Assembly (NCBI RefSeq): GCF_032842945.2
Contig: NZ_CP146606.1
Span: 1,554,501 to 1,618,500 of the forward strand
DNA length: 64,000 nt
Direction: 5' to 3'
Origin: Roseovarius sp. W115
GTDB taxonomy: Bacteria > Pseudomonadota > Alphaproteobacteria > Rhodobacterales > Rhodobacteraceae
Shown piece after piece: positions 47,079 to 55,937 of this stretch (its first letter is position 1; each line of letters opens with the position of its first letter). The position numbers and the translations under genes were made by a program. The notes below the pieces were generated by a model, which saw nothing but the letters and a program-made list of their open reading frames with translations, was not told the origin of the DNA and made no database searches.

Positions 47079-48123
47079 CAGCTTGAAACAGCGGCTTGTG
47101 GAACAGGCTGTGTTAGAAGGGTTTGATGCCTGTCGGGTGTGTCGGCCGAGTGATGTGCCACAGGTGCCGGATCGCTTGGCGGCATTTTTGGATAAGGGGT
47201 ATCATGGTCAAATGGCCTGGCTTGCGGACCGGGCGCATTGGCGGGGGGATCCCAGTGCGTTGTGGCCCGAGGCACAATCGGTGATCGTATTGGCCGAAAG
47301 TTACACACCTACAGAAGACCCTTTGGCAAATCTGTATGACCCTGAGCTTGGAACGATTTCGGTGTATGCGCGTAACAAGGATTACCATGACGTGGTCAAG
47401 AAACGCCTCAAACGGCTGGCGCGCTGGTTGATTGCTGAGGCCGGGGGTGAGGTAAAGGTATTCGTAGATACGGCCCCAGTTGCGGAAAAGCCATTGGGAC
47501 ATGCAGCAGGGCTTGGATGGCAGGGCAAACACACCAATCTGGTCAGTCGGGAATTGGGCAGTTGGTTTTTTATTGGTTCGATCTTTTCAACATTGGAAAT
47601 CGACACTGATTCAGGCGAAATTGATCATTGTGGATCTTGTCGGACATGTTTGGACGTGTGTCCGACGGATGCGTTTCCCGCGCCCTATCAGCTCGATGCG
47701 CGGCGATGCATTTCTTATCTCACCATTGAGCATAAAGGCCCCGTGGAAGATGAGTTGCGTTGCAAGATGGGCAACCGGATTTATGGCTGTGACGATTGCC
47801 TGGCGGTGTGTCCGTGGAACAAGTTTGCGATCGAAGCACGAGAGGTGCGGTACCACGCGCGAGAAGACTTGACCGCGCCCAAGCTGTCAGAACTTGCGGT
47901 ACTCAGTGATGCGTCATTCCGAACGATGTTCTCAGGAAGTCCCATCAAACGCATTGGCAGAGACCGGTTTGTGCGAAACGTTTTGTACGCGATTGGGAAT
48001 TCTGGAGATGCAGGTTTAATTGAGATTGCCCAGTCGCTTTGTGATGATACAGACGCGACGGTGGCTGATGCGGCAAGATGGGCTGTTCTGCGACTGAAGG
48101 ATGCCGCAAATAGGCTGGAATAG
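47071..48123 (+). CDS. queG: epoxyqueuosine reductase QueG
   Basis: 350 residues. The cobalamin-binding reductase core includes [21 protein letters not shown] and [11 protein letters not shown]. Two 4Fe-4S clusters are formed by [16 protein letters not shown] and [15 protein letters not shown]-terminal HEAT-like part follows ([18 protein letters not shown]). QueG reduces epoxyqueuosine to queuosine in the anticodon loop of GUN-reading tRNAs. The start codon lies within the dispersed hairpin element. Confidence 0.94.
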   Translation: MKDSLKQRLVEQAVLEGFDACRVCRPSDVPQVPDRLAAFLDKGYHGQMAWLADRAHWRGDPSALWPEAQSVIVLAESYTPTEDPLANLYDPELGTISVYARNKDYHDVVKKRLKRLARWLIAEAGGEVKVFVDTAPVAEKPLGHAAGLGWQGKHTNLVSRELGSWFFIGSIFSTLEIDTDSGEIDHCGSCRTCLDVCPTDAFPAPYQLDARRCISYLTIEHKGPVEDELRCKMGNRIYGCDDCLAVCPWNKFAIEAREVRYHAREDLTAPKLSELAVLSDASFRTMFSGSPIKRIGRDRFVRNVLYAIGNSGDAGLIEIAQSLCDDTDATVADAARWAVLRLKDAANRLE

Positions 48124-48168
48124 CTCAGCGCAGGCGATACACCTTTCCAGACATTTGGGGGAATTCTT

Positions 48169-50169
48169 ATGCCAGTGCTTCTCGGTGTTGATACCGGCGG
48201 AACTTACACGGACGCCGTGCTGTTACGCGACGAAGAGCATGTGATCGCCAGCAGCAAAGCGCTGACCACTCGGCATGACCTTTCGGTGGGGATTGGTGAG
48301 GCGATTGAGGCCGTTCTGAGCCAAAGTGGCATTTCACCGAAAGATATCGCACTGGCGTCCTTGTCGACAACCTTGGCCACCAATGCCCTGGTCGAAGGAC
48401 AGGGCGGGCGCATCGGTTTTGTTTATATTGGTTTCAAAGAAAGCGACCTCGGCACGCAGGGTTTGGCCGAGGCGTTATCCGGGGATCCTTCAATCGTGCT
48501 TGTCGGGGGGCATAGCCATGCCGGAACGGAAAGAGCTACGTTGGATGAAACTGCACTTTTGACTTGGTTAGACTCTGATATTGAGGTTTCTGCATTCGCG
48601 GTTGCCAGTCAGTTTGCAACCCGTAATCCTGCGCATGAATTGCGTGCAGCAGACTTAATTCGCAAAGCAACTGGCAAGCCAGTAAGCTGCTCTCACCACC
48701 TGTCGGCCAAGCTGAATGGTCCCAAACGTGCCCTCACGGCCTTGCTGAATGCTCGGCTGATTGGCATGATCACCCGGCTGATTGAAAAGGCAGATGACAC
48801 CGTTGAACGACTGGGGATTGAGGCCCCTTTGATGGTTGTGCGGGGCGATGGTGCGTTGATCTCAGCCGACCAGGCCAAACAACGCCCTATTGAAACCATA
48901 TTGAGTGGTCCGGCTGCGAGTATTGTAGGTGCGCAATGGATGACGAATATCGATCATGCTTTGGTTTCAGACATAGGCGGGACAACAACGGATGTTGCGG
49001 TTTTGCGAGGAGGACGACCGGCGATTGATTCTAACGGAGCGCGTGTCGGTCAGTGGCGCACCATGGTTGAGGCGGTGGCTATGCGCACAACGGGCCTTGG
49101 TGGCGATAGTGACGTGCACGTAATCGATGAGGGGTTGATAGGTGGGATCACTTTAGGACCTCGTCGTGTCATACCGATCAGTTTGATTGCAAGTGAAGAC
49201 CCAGACAGTGTGCATGCCGCCCTCGATGAGCAACTGCGTAGCGATACACCTGGGGAATTTGACGTGCGATTTGTGCGTCTCGTAGAGGGCGCAGATGCCG
49301 GGGGGCTGAGTGCGAAAGACATGGCCCTGTTTGCGCGATTAAGCGGTAAGGCGCAGCCAGTGAGCGAAGTTTTGAAAACGCGATTAGAGGGCTCTGGGTT
49401 GAAGCGGTTGGTCAATCGCGGGATCGTTCAGGTGGCCGGCGCCACACCTTCGGATGCGTGCCATGTTTTGGGCAAGCTAGATGCATGGGATCGAGATGCT
49501 GCTGAAAAGGCCATGACGTTGATTGGACGAAAGCGCACAGGCAGTGGTAACCAGCTTTGCCCAGACCCCAAATCCATGGCGCAAATGATCTTCGATCAAG
49601 TAACTTATCAAACAAGTTTAGCATTGTTAGAGACTGCTTTTGATGAAGAAGAGTATGATTTCGCCATGCCGCCAGATGTTCTGTCGCGCCATATTCTTAT
49701 GCAAAGAGGATTGGACCACCATCGTGGCCTTGTCCGACTCGATGCTGGATTGAACGTGCCTGTGGTGGGGCTGGGTGCGTCCGCGGCCACTTACTATCCG
49801 GAGGTGGGAACGCGTTTAGGGTGTGAGATGATCCTGCCGGAACACGCGGGCGTGGCCAACGCCATCGGGGCCGTGGTGGGACGCGTCACAATTCGCCGCA
49901 GCGGAACGGTTACCAGCCCAGCCGAAGGCCGTTTTCGCGTGCATCTGGAGTCTGGCCCCGAAGATTTTGTTGATGCAGAAGCTGCAATGGTCAGATTGGA
50001 ACGCGTTCTTGAAGCTGATGCGCAACGTCAGGCGGAGGATGCAGGCGCTGAGGATCTTCAGATCCGTAAAGAACGCGACGTCAAGACGGTCGAAGCGGAA
50101 GCGCGAGAGATGTTTCTCGAAGCAGAAGTCACCGTGGAAATCAGTGGGCGTCCCAGAATCGCGAATTAA
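48169..50169 (+). CDS. hydantoinase/oxoprolinase A-family protein
   Basis: 666 residues. The N-terminal nucleotide-binding block is LLGVDTGGTYTDAVLL, followed by STTLATNALVEGQGG and the middle VSDIGGTTTDVAVLRGG, which together form the actin-like ATPase fold of HyuA. Family members hydrolyse cyclic amides (5-oxoproline, N-methylhydantoin) with ATP, usually with a HyuB partner. No hyuB is seen beside it. Its position at the edge of the methylamine island makes an N-methylated cyclic substrate possible but unproven. It converges on the LysR gene 12 bp away. Confidence 0.87.
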   Translation: MPVLLGVDTGGTYTDAVLLRDEEHVIASSKALTTRHDLSVGIGEAIEAVLSQSGISPKDIALASLSTTLATNALVEGQGGRIGFVYIGFKESDLGTQGLAEALSGDPSIVLVGGHSHAGTERATLDETALLTWLDSDIEVSAFAVASQFATRNPAHELRAADLIRKATGKPVSCSHHLSAKLNGPKRALTALLNARLIGMITRLIEKADDTVERLGIEAPLMVVRGDGALISADQAKQRPIETILSGPAASIVGAQWMTNIDHALVSDIGGTTTDVAVLRGGRPAIDSNGARVGQWRTMVEAVAMRTTGLGGDSDVHVIDEGLIGGITLGPRRVIPISLIASEDPDSVHAALDEQLRSDTPGEFDVRFVRLVEGADAGGLSAKDMALFARLSGKAQPVSEVLKTRLEGSGLKRLVNRGIVQVAGATPSDACHVLGKLDAWDRDAAEKAMTLIGRKRTGSGNQLCPDPKSMAQMIFDQVTYQTSLALLETAFDEEEYDFAMPPDVLSRHILMQRGLDHHRGLVRLDAGLNVPVVGLGASAATYYPEVGTRLGCEMILPEHAGVANAIGAVVGRVTIRRSGTVTSPAEGRFRVHLESGPEDFVDAEAAMVRLERVLEADAQRQAEDAGAEDLQIRKERDVKTVEAEAREMFLEAEVTVEISGRPRIAN

Positions 50170-50181
50170 AGCATTTCCAGG

Positions 50182-51078
50182 CTAGAGCCCGATCAACCAG
50201 TCTCTGACGGCCTGTTCCTGAGGACTCAATGGCTCAGAATTTGACCAAACGAGGTAGAATCCCGCGCCGGTTTCCCAGGACCATTCCGGTTTGGCAACAA
50301 GTAGGCCCTGCGAAATTAACTGTTCGGTCACATGTTGCCATCCAAAGGCAAAGCCCTCGCCTGCAATGGCCGCCTGAAGGACGAGAGCATAGTCATTCAA
50401 ACGCAGCCCGACCTTTGGCTCAGCGTAGGGCACGTTCCAATGAGCAAAGAAATCTGCCCATCCAGGCCGCGCCCGAATTGGCTCTTCGAGGTGAATCAGT
50501 GTCTCATTTAGCAGGTTTGCCACTGTCTTGAGGTTGATTGCTGCGGCGCTCACTCGCGGTGCGGCGATTGGCATGATGACCTCTGGCGCAATCAGGTGGC
50601 TATCGCACCCGGGCCAGTCGCCGTGTCCGCGCCGAATGGCAAGGCTGATCCCATCGCTTCCAATGGAGGGTTCACGTTCTGAGGTTTGCAGGCGCAAATC
50701 TATGTCTGGTTGCGCTTGGTGAAATTTTGCCAGCCTTGGAACCATCCAATAATGTGCAAAGGCCGTAGACGCCGAAAGCGTGACATGGGCTTGCTCGCTG
50801 CGGGCACTCAGGACTTCCGCCGTTTGGTGAATGCGCGAAAAGGCAGAAGACACTTCATTGAAGAGGCGTTCACCTGCCTGGGTCAAGGTGACCGATCTGT
50901 GCGCGCGATCGAAAAGGTGGATGCCGAGCGACGTCTCAAGCTGTTTTATGGACGCAGACACAGCGGGTTGTTGCACATTCAACTCTTGCGCCGCCTTCGT
51001 GAAAGACCCGGTGCGCGCGGCGGCCTCAAACACAAGCAGGTGGCGCGGAGACGAGACAAGTTTCCAAAGCTTTTGCAT
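50182..51078 (-). CDS. LysR family transcriptional regulator
   Basis: 298 residues. The N-terminal winged helix (RHLLVFEAAARTGSFTKAA, then VQQPAVSASIKQLE) is of the GcvA/AmpR-like LysR type, followed by the periplasmic-binding-protein-like effector domain. It is divergent from the mttB-like gene across 88 bp, the usual arrangement in which a LysR protein controls its neighbour and itself. The effector is unknown; a methylated amine is a reasonable guess from context. Confidence 0.91.
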   Translation of the reverse strand: MQKLWKLVSSPRHLLVFEAAARTGSFTKAAQELNVQQPAVSASIKQLETSLGIHLFDRAHRSVTLTQAGERLFNEVSSAFSRIHQTAEVLSARSEQAHVTLSASTAFAHYWMVPRLAKFHQAQPDIDLRLQTSEREPSIGSDGISLAIRRGHGDWPGCDSHLIAPEVIMPIAAPRVSAAAINLKTVANLLNETLIHLEEPIRARPGWADFFAHWNVPYAEPKVGLRLNDYALVLQAAIAGEGFAFGWQHVTEQLISQGLLVAKPEWSWETGAGFYLVWSNSEPLSPQEQAVRDWLIGL

Positions 51079-51166
51079 AATCTGAAATTATCCAAAACCC
51101 TGATTTTTTCAAGCATCACAGAGTTGCTGTGGCGATATAGATTGATTGGAAGCTAGGGAGTACCAC

Positions 51167-52684
51167 ATGGCCAGACGCGCACGTGCCCGTATCGATAGAT
51201 TGAATGCAGACACCACGGTGCCTGCATCGCCCCATGTGCAGAGACAGCTGCCGTTTTTCGATGTGATCGATGATGAAACGCTCGCAGTTCTTGATGCTCA
51301 AGTTGATTGGCTGATCGAGAATGTTGGCATTGAATTTCGCGATGATCCTGAGGCGCACCGAATTTGGATAGAAGGCGGTGCTGAGGTTAAAGACAACAGG
51401 GTGCACATAGATGCCACGCGCGTTCGCGAGCTTTGCAGGCTTGCGCCACCGGAATTCACGCAAATTGCGCGGAATCCAGAGCGGAACGTTGTTATTGGTG
51501 GCAATAAACAGGTGTTTGCACCGATCTATGGCGCGCCTTTTGTGCGCGATTTGGAGGGTGGGCGGCGCTATGGCGACATGGAGAGCTTTGAGAAGCTGGT
51601 CAAGCTCGCCTACATGCACCCGAATTTGCATCATACGGGCCTTGTGATTTGTGAGCCGTGTGACGTGCCGGTCAGCCATCGGCATCTTGATATGGTGTAT
51701 ATGCATATGACGCGGTCGGACAAACCGCATCTTGGCGCGATCACCGAGATGAGCCGTGCACAGGATAGCGTCGACATGGCCGAGATTTTGCATGGCAAGG
51801 ATGTTTTCGACCAGAACTGCGTCATCATGGGGAATGTGAATACCAACTCACCGCTTTTGGTGGACAAAGTGGTGAGCCAGGCGATTCAGGTCTATTGCGG
51901 ACGCGGTCAGGGGATTGTTGTTGTGCCGTTCATCCTGTCCGGTGCCATGGGGCCGGTGAGCACGGCTGCCAGCGTGACGCAGGCGATGGCGGAAGCGATG
52001 GTGTGTTGTGCGTTTGCGCAATTGGTACGACCCGGAGCGCCGTTTGTTTTGGGGAATTTCCTGTCATCCATGAGCCTCAAAAGCGGCGCACCCACTTTTG
52101 GTATGCCAGAGCCGGTCATGAGCAACTATGCGATTGGGCAGATGGCACGGCGCGTCGGATTGCCCTTGCGCTGCGGAGGGTCATTGACAGCAAGCAAGAT
52201 CGAGGATGCGCAGGCAGCCTATGAAAGTGCCGACAGTATGCACTCAACGGCGCTGGCTGGGGCAAATTTTGTGCTGCACGCGGCAGGGTGGCTGGAAGGG
52301 GGGCTGTGTACGGGGTTTGAAAAGTTGGTGATGGATGCCGACCGATTGGGCGCTTATCAAAAGTTGCTGAATGGATTGGACGCCAGTCCCGAGGCACTGG
52401 CGCGCGACGCTTATGAAGAAGTGGCACCGGCAGGACACTTCCTTGGATGTGGCCACACGATGCGCAACTACACGACTGCCTTTTATGAACCTGCGTTAAG
52501 TGACAGCGAGAATGTCGAAAGTTGGGAGGAAGGCGGGTCAAAAGACATGCGCCGCCGGGCATATGAGCGCTGGACCACAATGTTGGCCGCCTACGAAACC
52601 CCATCTCTTGATGAAGCGGTGGATGAGGCGCTTCGAGACTATATTTCCCGTCGCAAGTCAGAGATTCCCGAGGCATGGTATTGA
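51167..52684 (+). CDS. trimethylamine methyltransferase (MttB) family protein, non-pyrrolysine type
   Basis: 505 residues from the ATG at 51167, preceded by AGGGAG. The TIM-barrel MttB pattern is clear: IENVGIEFRDDPEAHRIW near the start, then VIGGNKQVFAPIYGAPFVRD, the block ILSGAMGPVSTAAS and the segment CGGSLTASKIEDAQAAYES. There is no in-frame amber codon, so it belongs with non-Pyl homologues, of which MtgB-type proteins demethylate glycine betaine to a corrinoid protein. No corrinoid protein or activating enzyme is seen in the window. A hairpin element follows the stop. Confidence 0.88.
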   Translation: MARRARARIDRLNADTTVPASPHVQRQLPFFDVIDDETLAVLDAQVDWLIENVGIEFRDDPEAHRIWIEGGAEVKDNRVHIDATRVRELCRLAPPEFTQIARNPERNVVIGGNKQVFAPIYGAPFVRDLEGGRRYGDMESFEKLVKLAYMHPNLHHTGLVICEPCDVPVSHRHLDMVYMHMTRSDKPHLGAITEMSRAQDSVDMAEILHGKDVFDQNCVIMGNVNTNSPLLVDKVVSQAIQVYCGRGQGIVVVPFILSGAMGPVSTAASVTQAMAEAMVCCAFAQLVRPGAPFVLGNFLSSMSLKSGAPTFGMPEPVMSNYAIGQMARRVGLPLRCGGSLTASKIEDAQAAYESADSMHSTALAGANFVLHAAGWLEGGLCTGFEKLVMDADRLGAYQKLLNGLDASPEALARDAYEEVAPAGHFLGCGHTMRNYTTAFYEPALSDSENVESWEEGGSKDMRRRAYERWTTMLAAYETPSLDEAVDEALRDYISRRKSEIPEAWY

Positions 52685-52733
52685 TTGGGGGCCAGCCCCC
52701 AAACCCCCAGAGTGTTTCTGGAACGATGAAAGG
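52685..52733 (+). repeat. hairpin-plus-tail intergenic element, copy 2 (before kbl)
   Basis: TTGGGGG-CCAG-CCCCCAA (52685-52702) begins right after the mttB-like stop and is followed by CCCCCAGAGTGTTTCTGG, then AACGATGAAAG. The tail matches that of copy 1 at all but a few positions. Here the kbl start (52742) lies just downstream of the tail ATG, not on it. Confidence 0.65.
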
Positions 52734-52741
52734 ATCAGGGT

Positions 52742-53940
52742 ATGGGTGCATCAGAGCGGTTTGATCAGGATCTTGAAGGTCGGTTGGGTGGTCTGCGTGA
52801 AGAGGGGCTATATAAAACCGAGCGTGTGATCACCTCGATGCAGGCGGGTCAGGTTGAGTTGGCCAGTGGTCAATCTGTCGTGAATTTATGCGCCAACAAC
52901 TACCTTGGTTTAGCCGATCAGTCAGAAATCATCGAAGCCGCGCATCAGGCGCTGGATCGCTATGGGTTTGGTATGGCCAGTGTGCGGTTCATTTGCGGCA
53001 CGCAGGAGGAACATAAAGCGCTGGAAGCACGCATTGCCGGGTTTTTGGGTATGGAAGACGCAATACTCTATGCGGCGGCGTTTGATGCAAATGCAGGTTT
53101 GTTCGAGACGCTTTTGGGTCCGGAAGATGCGATCATTTCGGATGCTTTGAACCACGCGAGCATCATTGATGGTGTGCGGCTCTGCAAGGCGCAGCGCTAT
53201 CGCTATGGCAATTCGGATATGGCTGATCTGGAACGCTGTTTGCAGGAGGCGCAAGGTGCCAGACATCGCATGATCGCTACCGATGGCGTGTTCTCAATGG
53301 ATGGCTACATCGCAAAGCTCGATCAGATTTGTGATCTGGCTGAGACCTATGACGCCATGGTGATGGTGGATGATTGTCACGCGACGGGCTTTTTGGGCAA
53401 ATCTGGTCGTGGCAGCCACGAACATTGTGGTGTCATGGGGCGGGTTGATATCCTCACCGGCACTCTGGGCAAGGCGCTGGGCGGTGCATCGGGGGGTACA
53501 CTGCAGCCAGCGCCAAGGTCGTCGATTGGCTCAGGCAGAGATCGCGACCGTATTTGTTTTCAAACACTCTGGCGCCGGTGATCGCGGGCGCGTCGATCAA
53601 GGTTTTTGACCTGTTGGAGCAGCGCGGGGACGACCTGCGCACCCGATTGTGGGAAAACACGGATTATTTCCGCAAAAGCATGACTAAGTTGGGTTTTGAG
53701 TTATTGCCCGGCGAACATGCGATTGTACCGGTCATGTTGCGTGATCCCAAATTGGCGCAGGATATGGCTGCGCGTCTAAATGAACTGGGCGTCTATGTCA
53801 CGGCTTTCAGCTTTCCTGTTGTACCAAAGGACCAAGACCGAATTCGCACGCAAATGAGTGCTGGTTTAACGCGCGATATGCTGGATCAGGCGATAGATGC
53901 ATTTGAAGTCGCAGGCCGTGATCTCGGGGTGATTTCATGA
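52742..53940 (+). CDS. kbl: glycine C-acetyltransferase (2-amino-3-ketobutyrate CoA ligase; frameshifted)
   Basis: Restored length is 399 residues, normal for the family. PLP features are HASIIDG, the Asp210/His213 pair in VDDCHATG and Lys244 in [14 protein letters not shown]. The frame fails at six G (53491-53496). One more G gives [19 protein letters not shown] and then [14 protein letters not shown] in the frame open to 53940. The enzyme splits 2-amino-3-ketobutyrate with CoA into glycine and acetyl-CoA, the step after Tdh, whose gene lies just downstream. The end overlaps the next gene by an ATGA. Confidence 0.9.
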
Positions 53941-54857
53941 CGGTACTACCCTCGCTAGTCGAAGCTATGGAAAACACACCATTGGTCGAGTTGAGCCGTA
54001 TTAGAGACGAATTATGCTTAGATGGACGTATATTGGCCAAGCTCGATTATCTGCTTCCAGGGTTTTCCAAGAAGGACCGTGTGGCTCGGGCGATTGTCGA
54101 GGGCGCGCGTGCATCTGGGGAGCTTCAGCCAGGGCAAACTGTGGTTGAGTTGACCTCTGGCAATATGGGGACTGGTCTGGCCATCGTTTGCGGCATTCTG
54201 GGGCATCCTTTTGTGGCCGTGATGAGTGAAGGCAATTCTGAAGAACGGGCGCGTATGATGCGAGCTTTGGGAGCGGAGGTTGTGCTGGTTCCGCAAGCGG
54301 CTGGGAGCGGAAAGGGTGAGGTTTCTGGAGATGATCTGGCTCTGGTCGAGGAAGAAGCGCAACGGCTGACCCAGGAACGAAGTGCTTACCGCGCTGACCA
54401 ATTTCAGCGTGCAGGAAATCCTGAGGCGCATGAGACCGGTACCGCCCCAGAGATGTGGGCGCAGTCCGAGGGCAAGGTGACGGCATTTTGTGATTTCATT
54501 GGGTCGAGTGGAACACTGGCAGGCACAACGCGTTTTCTGGAACCGAAAGGTGTGCGCTGTTACGCTGTGGAACCCGATAGGCCGGATCATCCTATACAGG
54601 GCGGCGGGTATTCAATCTCGAACCCAACTCATCTAGAAAACGTGAATTTAGCTGGATCAGTCACTGTTTCAGGACGAGATGCAGCTGAAGCAACGCGTCT
54701 TTTGGCGCGGCACGAAGGCATTTTTGCGGGATACTCTGCCGGAGCCAATCTCGCGGCGGCAATTCAGCTTCTGTCCGGTGTCGAGCAAGGTGGCACAGTC
54801 GCCATTGTGATGTGTGACAGCGGCTTGAAGTACCTCAGCACCGATTTGTGGGATTAG
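53937..54857 (+). CDS. PLP-dependent cysteine synthase-family protein
   Basis: 306 residues of the fold type II PLP family. The lysine that would bind PLP is in [12 protein letters not shown], the phosphate/substrate loop is [11 protein letters not shown], and the C-terminal block [15 protein letters not shown] and [13 protein letters not shown] is cysteine synthase-like. The typical PGxSxKDR is written PGFSKKDR. Relatives include cysteine synthase, cystathionine beta-synthase and amino acid-converting enzymes. Placement between kbl and tdh with overlaps suggests an amino acid side reaction of threonine/glycine metabolism rather than bulk cysteine synthesis (inference). Confidence 0.85.
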   Translation: MTVLPSLVEAMENTPLVELSRIRDELCLDGRILAKLDYLLPGFSKKDRVARAIVEGARASGELQPGQTVVELTSGNMGTGLAIVCGILGHPFVAVMSEGNSEERARMMRALGAEVVLVPQAAGSGKGEVSGDDLALVEEEAQRLTQERSAYRADQFQRAGNPEAHETGTAPEMWAQSEGKVTAFCDFIGSSGTLAGTTRFLEPKGVRCYAVEPDRPDHPIQGGGYSISNPTHLENVNLAGSVTVSGRDAAEATRLLARHEGIFAGYSAGANLAAAIQLLSGVEQGGTVAIVMCDSGLKYLSTDLWD

Positions 54858-54860
54858 GCG

Positions 54861-55898
54861 ATGCAGAACCAGATGAAAGCCCTTGTGAAAGCCAAGCCGG
54901 AAGTGGGTCTGTGGATGGAACATGTCCCTGTTCCAGAACCCGGACCAGCCGATGTGCTGATCAAGGTTAAAAAGTCGGCGATTTGTGGCACGGATGTGCA
55001 TATCTGGAAATGGGATGAGTTCAGCGCCAAGACTGTGCCTGTCCCGATGGTCGCCGGACATGAGTTTGTCGGCGAGATCGTGGATACCGGTGCAGCGGCC
55101 ATGAAGTACAAGATTGGTCAGCGTGTCTCGGGTGAAGGTCACATCGTCTGCGGTACGTGCCGGAATTGCCGCGCGGGGCGCGGTCATCTGTGCCGAAACA
55201 CCAAGGGTGTGGGCGTCAACCGCCCCGGTAGCTTTGCTGAGTATCTCTGCATTCCCGAAGACAATGTTGTGCCCATCCCGAAGGACATTCCGGATGAGAT
55301 CGCGGCTATCTTCGACCCGTTTGGAAATGCGGTGCACACTGCTTTGTCCTTTGATCTGGTGGGGGAAGATGTACTTGTCACCGGGGCTGGCCCCATTGGG
55401 ATCATGGGCGCGCTGGTGGCACAAAAGGTGGGTGCGCGGAAAGTTGTGATCACCGATATCACCCCTTACCGACTTGAACTGGCTCAAAAGATGGGCGTGC
55501 AGCATGTAGTTGACGTTTCGAAAGAAAATTTGCGCGATGTCATGGACGAAATCGGCATGACCGAAGGGTTTGACGTGGGCCTTGAGATGTCTGGTGCATC
55601 GGCCGCGATGCAGCAGATGATCGCGCGGATGAACAATGGCGGGAAGGTCGCGTTGCTGGGTATTGCGCCCACGGAATTCCCAGTTGATTGGAACAGCGTC
55701 ATTTTCAAGATGCTGCATATCAAGGGCATCTATGGCCGCGAGATGTATGAGACCTGGTACAAGATGATTGCCTTGGTCCAGTCGGGTCTCGACGTCTCGG
55801 GGCTGATCACACACAGGATCTCCATCGACGATTTTGAAGACGGGTTTGCCGCGATGATTTCGGGCAATGCCGGCAAAGTCGTGATGGATTGGACATAG
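54861..55898 (+). CDS. tdh: L-threonine 3-dehydrogenase
   Basis: 345 residues of the zinc alcohol dehydrogenase family. Catalytic zinc lies near Cys42 in [15 protein letters not shown], structural zinc in [15 protein letters not shown], and the NAD site in [14 protein letters not shown]. The sequence HIWKWDEF and [17 protein letters not shown] are Tdh-like. It oxidises threonine to 2-amino-3-ketobutyrate, which Kbl converts to glycine. It begins three bases after the PLP-enzyme gene. Confidence 0.94.
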   Translation: MQNQMKALVKAKPEVGLWMEHVPVPEPGPADVLIKVKKSAICGTDVHIWKWDEFSAKTVPVPMVAGHEFVGEIVDTGAAAMKYKIGQRVSGEGHIVCGTCRNCRAGRGHLCRNTKGVGVNRPGSFAEYLCIPEDNVVPIPKDIPDEIAAIFDPFGNAVHTALSFDLVGEDVLVTGAGPIGIMGALVAQKVGARKVVITDITPYRLELAQKMGVQHVVDVSKENLRDVMDEIGMTEGFDVGLEMSGASAAMQQMIARMNNGGKVALLGIAPTEFPVDWNSVIFKMLHIKGIYGREMYETWYKMIALVQSGLDVSGLITHRISIDDFEDGFAAMISGNAGKVVMDWT

Positions 55899-55937
55899 GC
55901 CGCGCTCACGCGGGTAAAGGACGATGAGGAAAAGACC

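Noticed and set aside
51167..52684. Pyrrolysine-containing MttB
   Set aside because: There is no in-frame amber codon, and no pyl genes are seen; it is a non-Pyl homologue.
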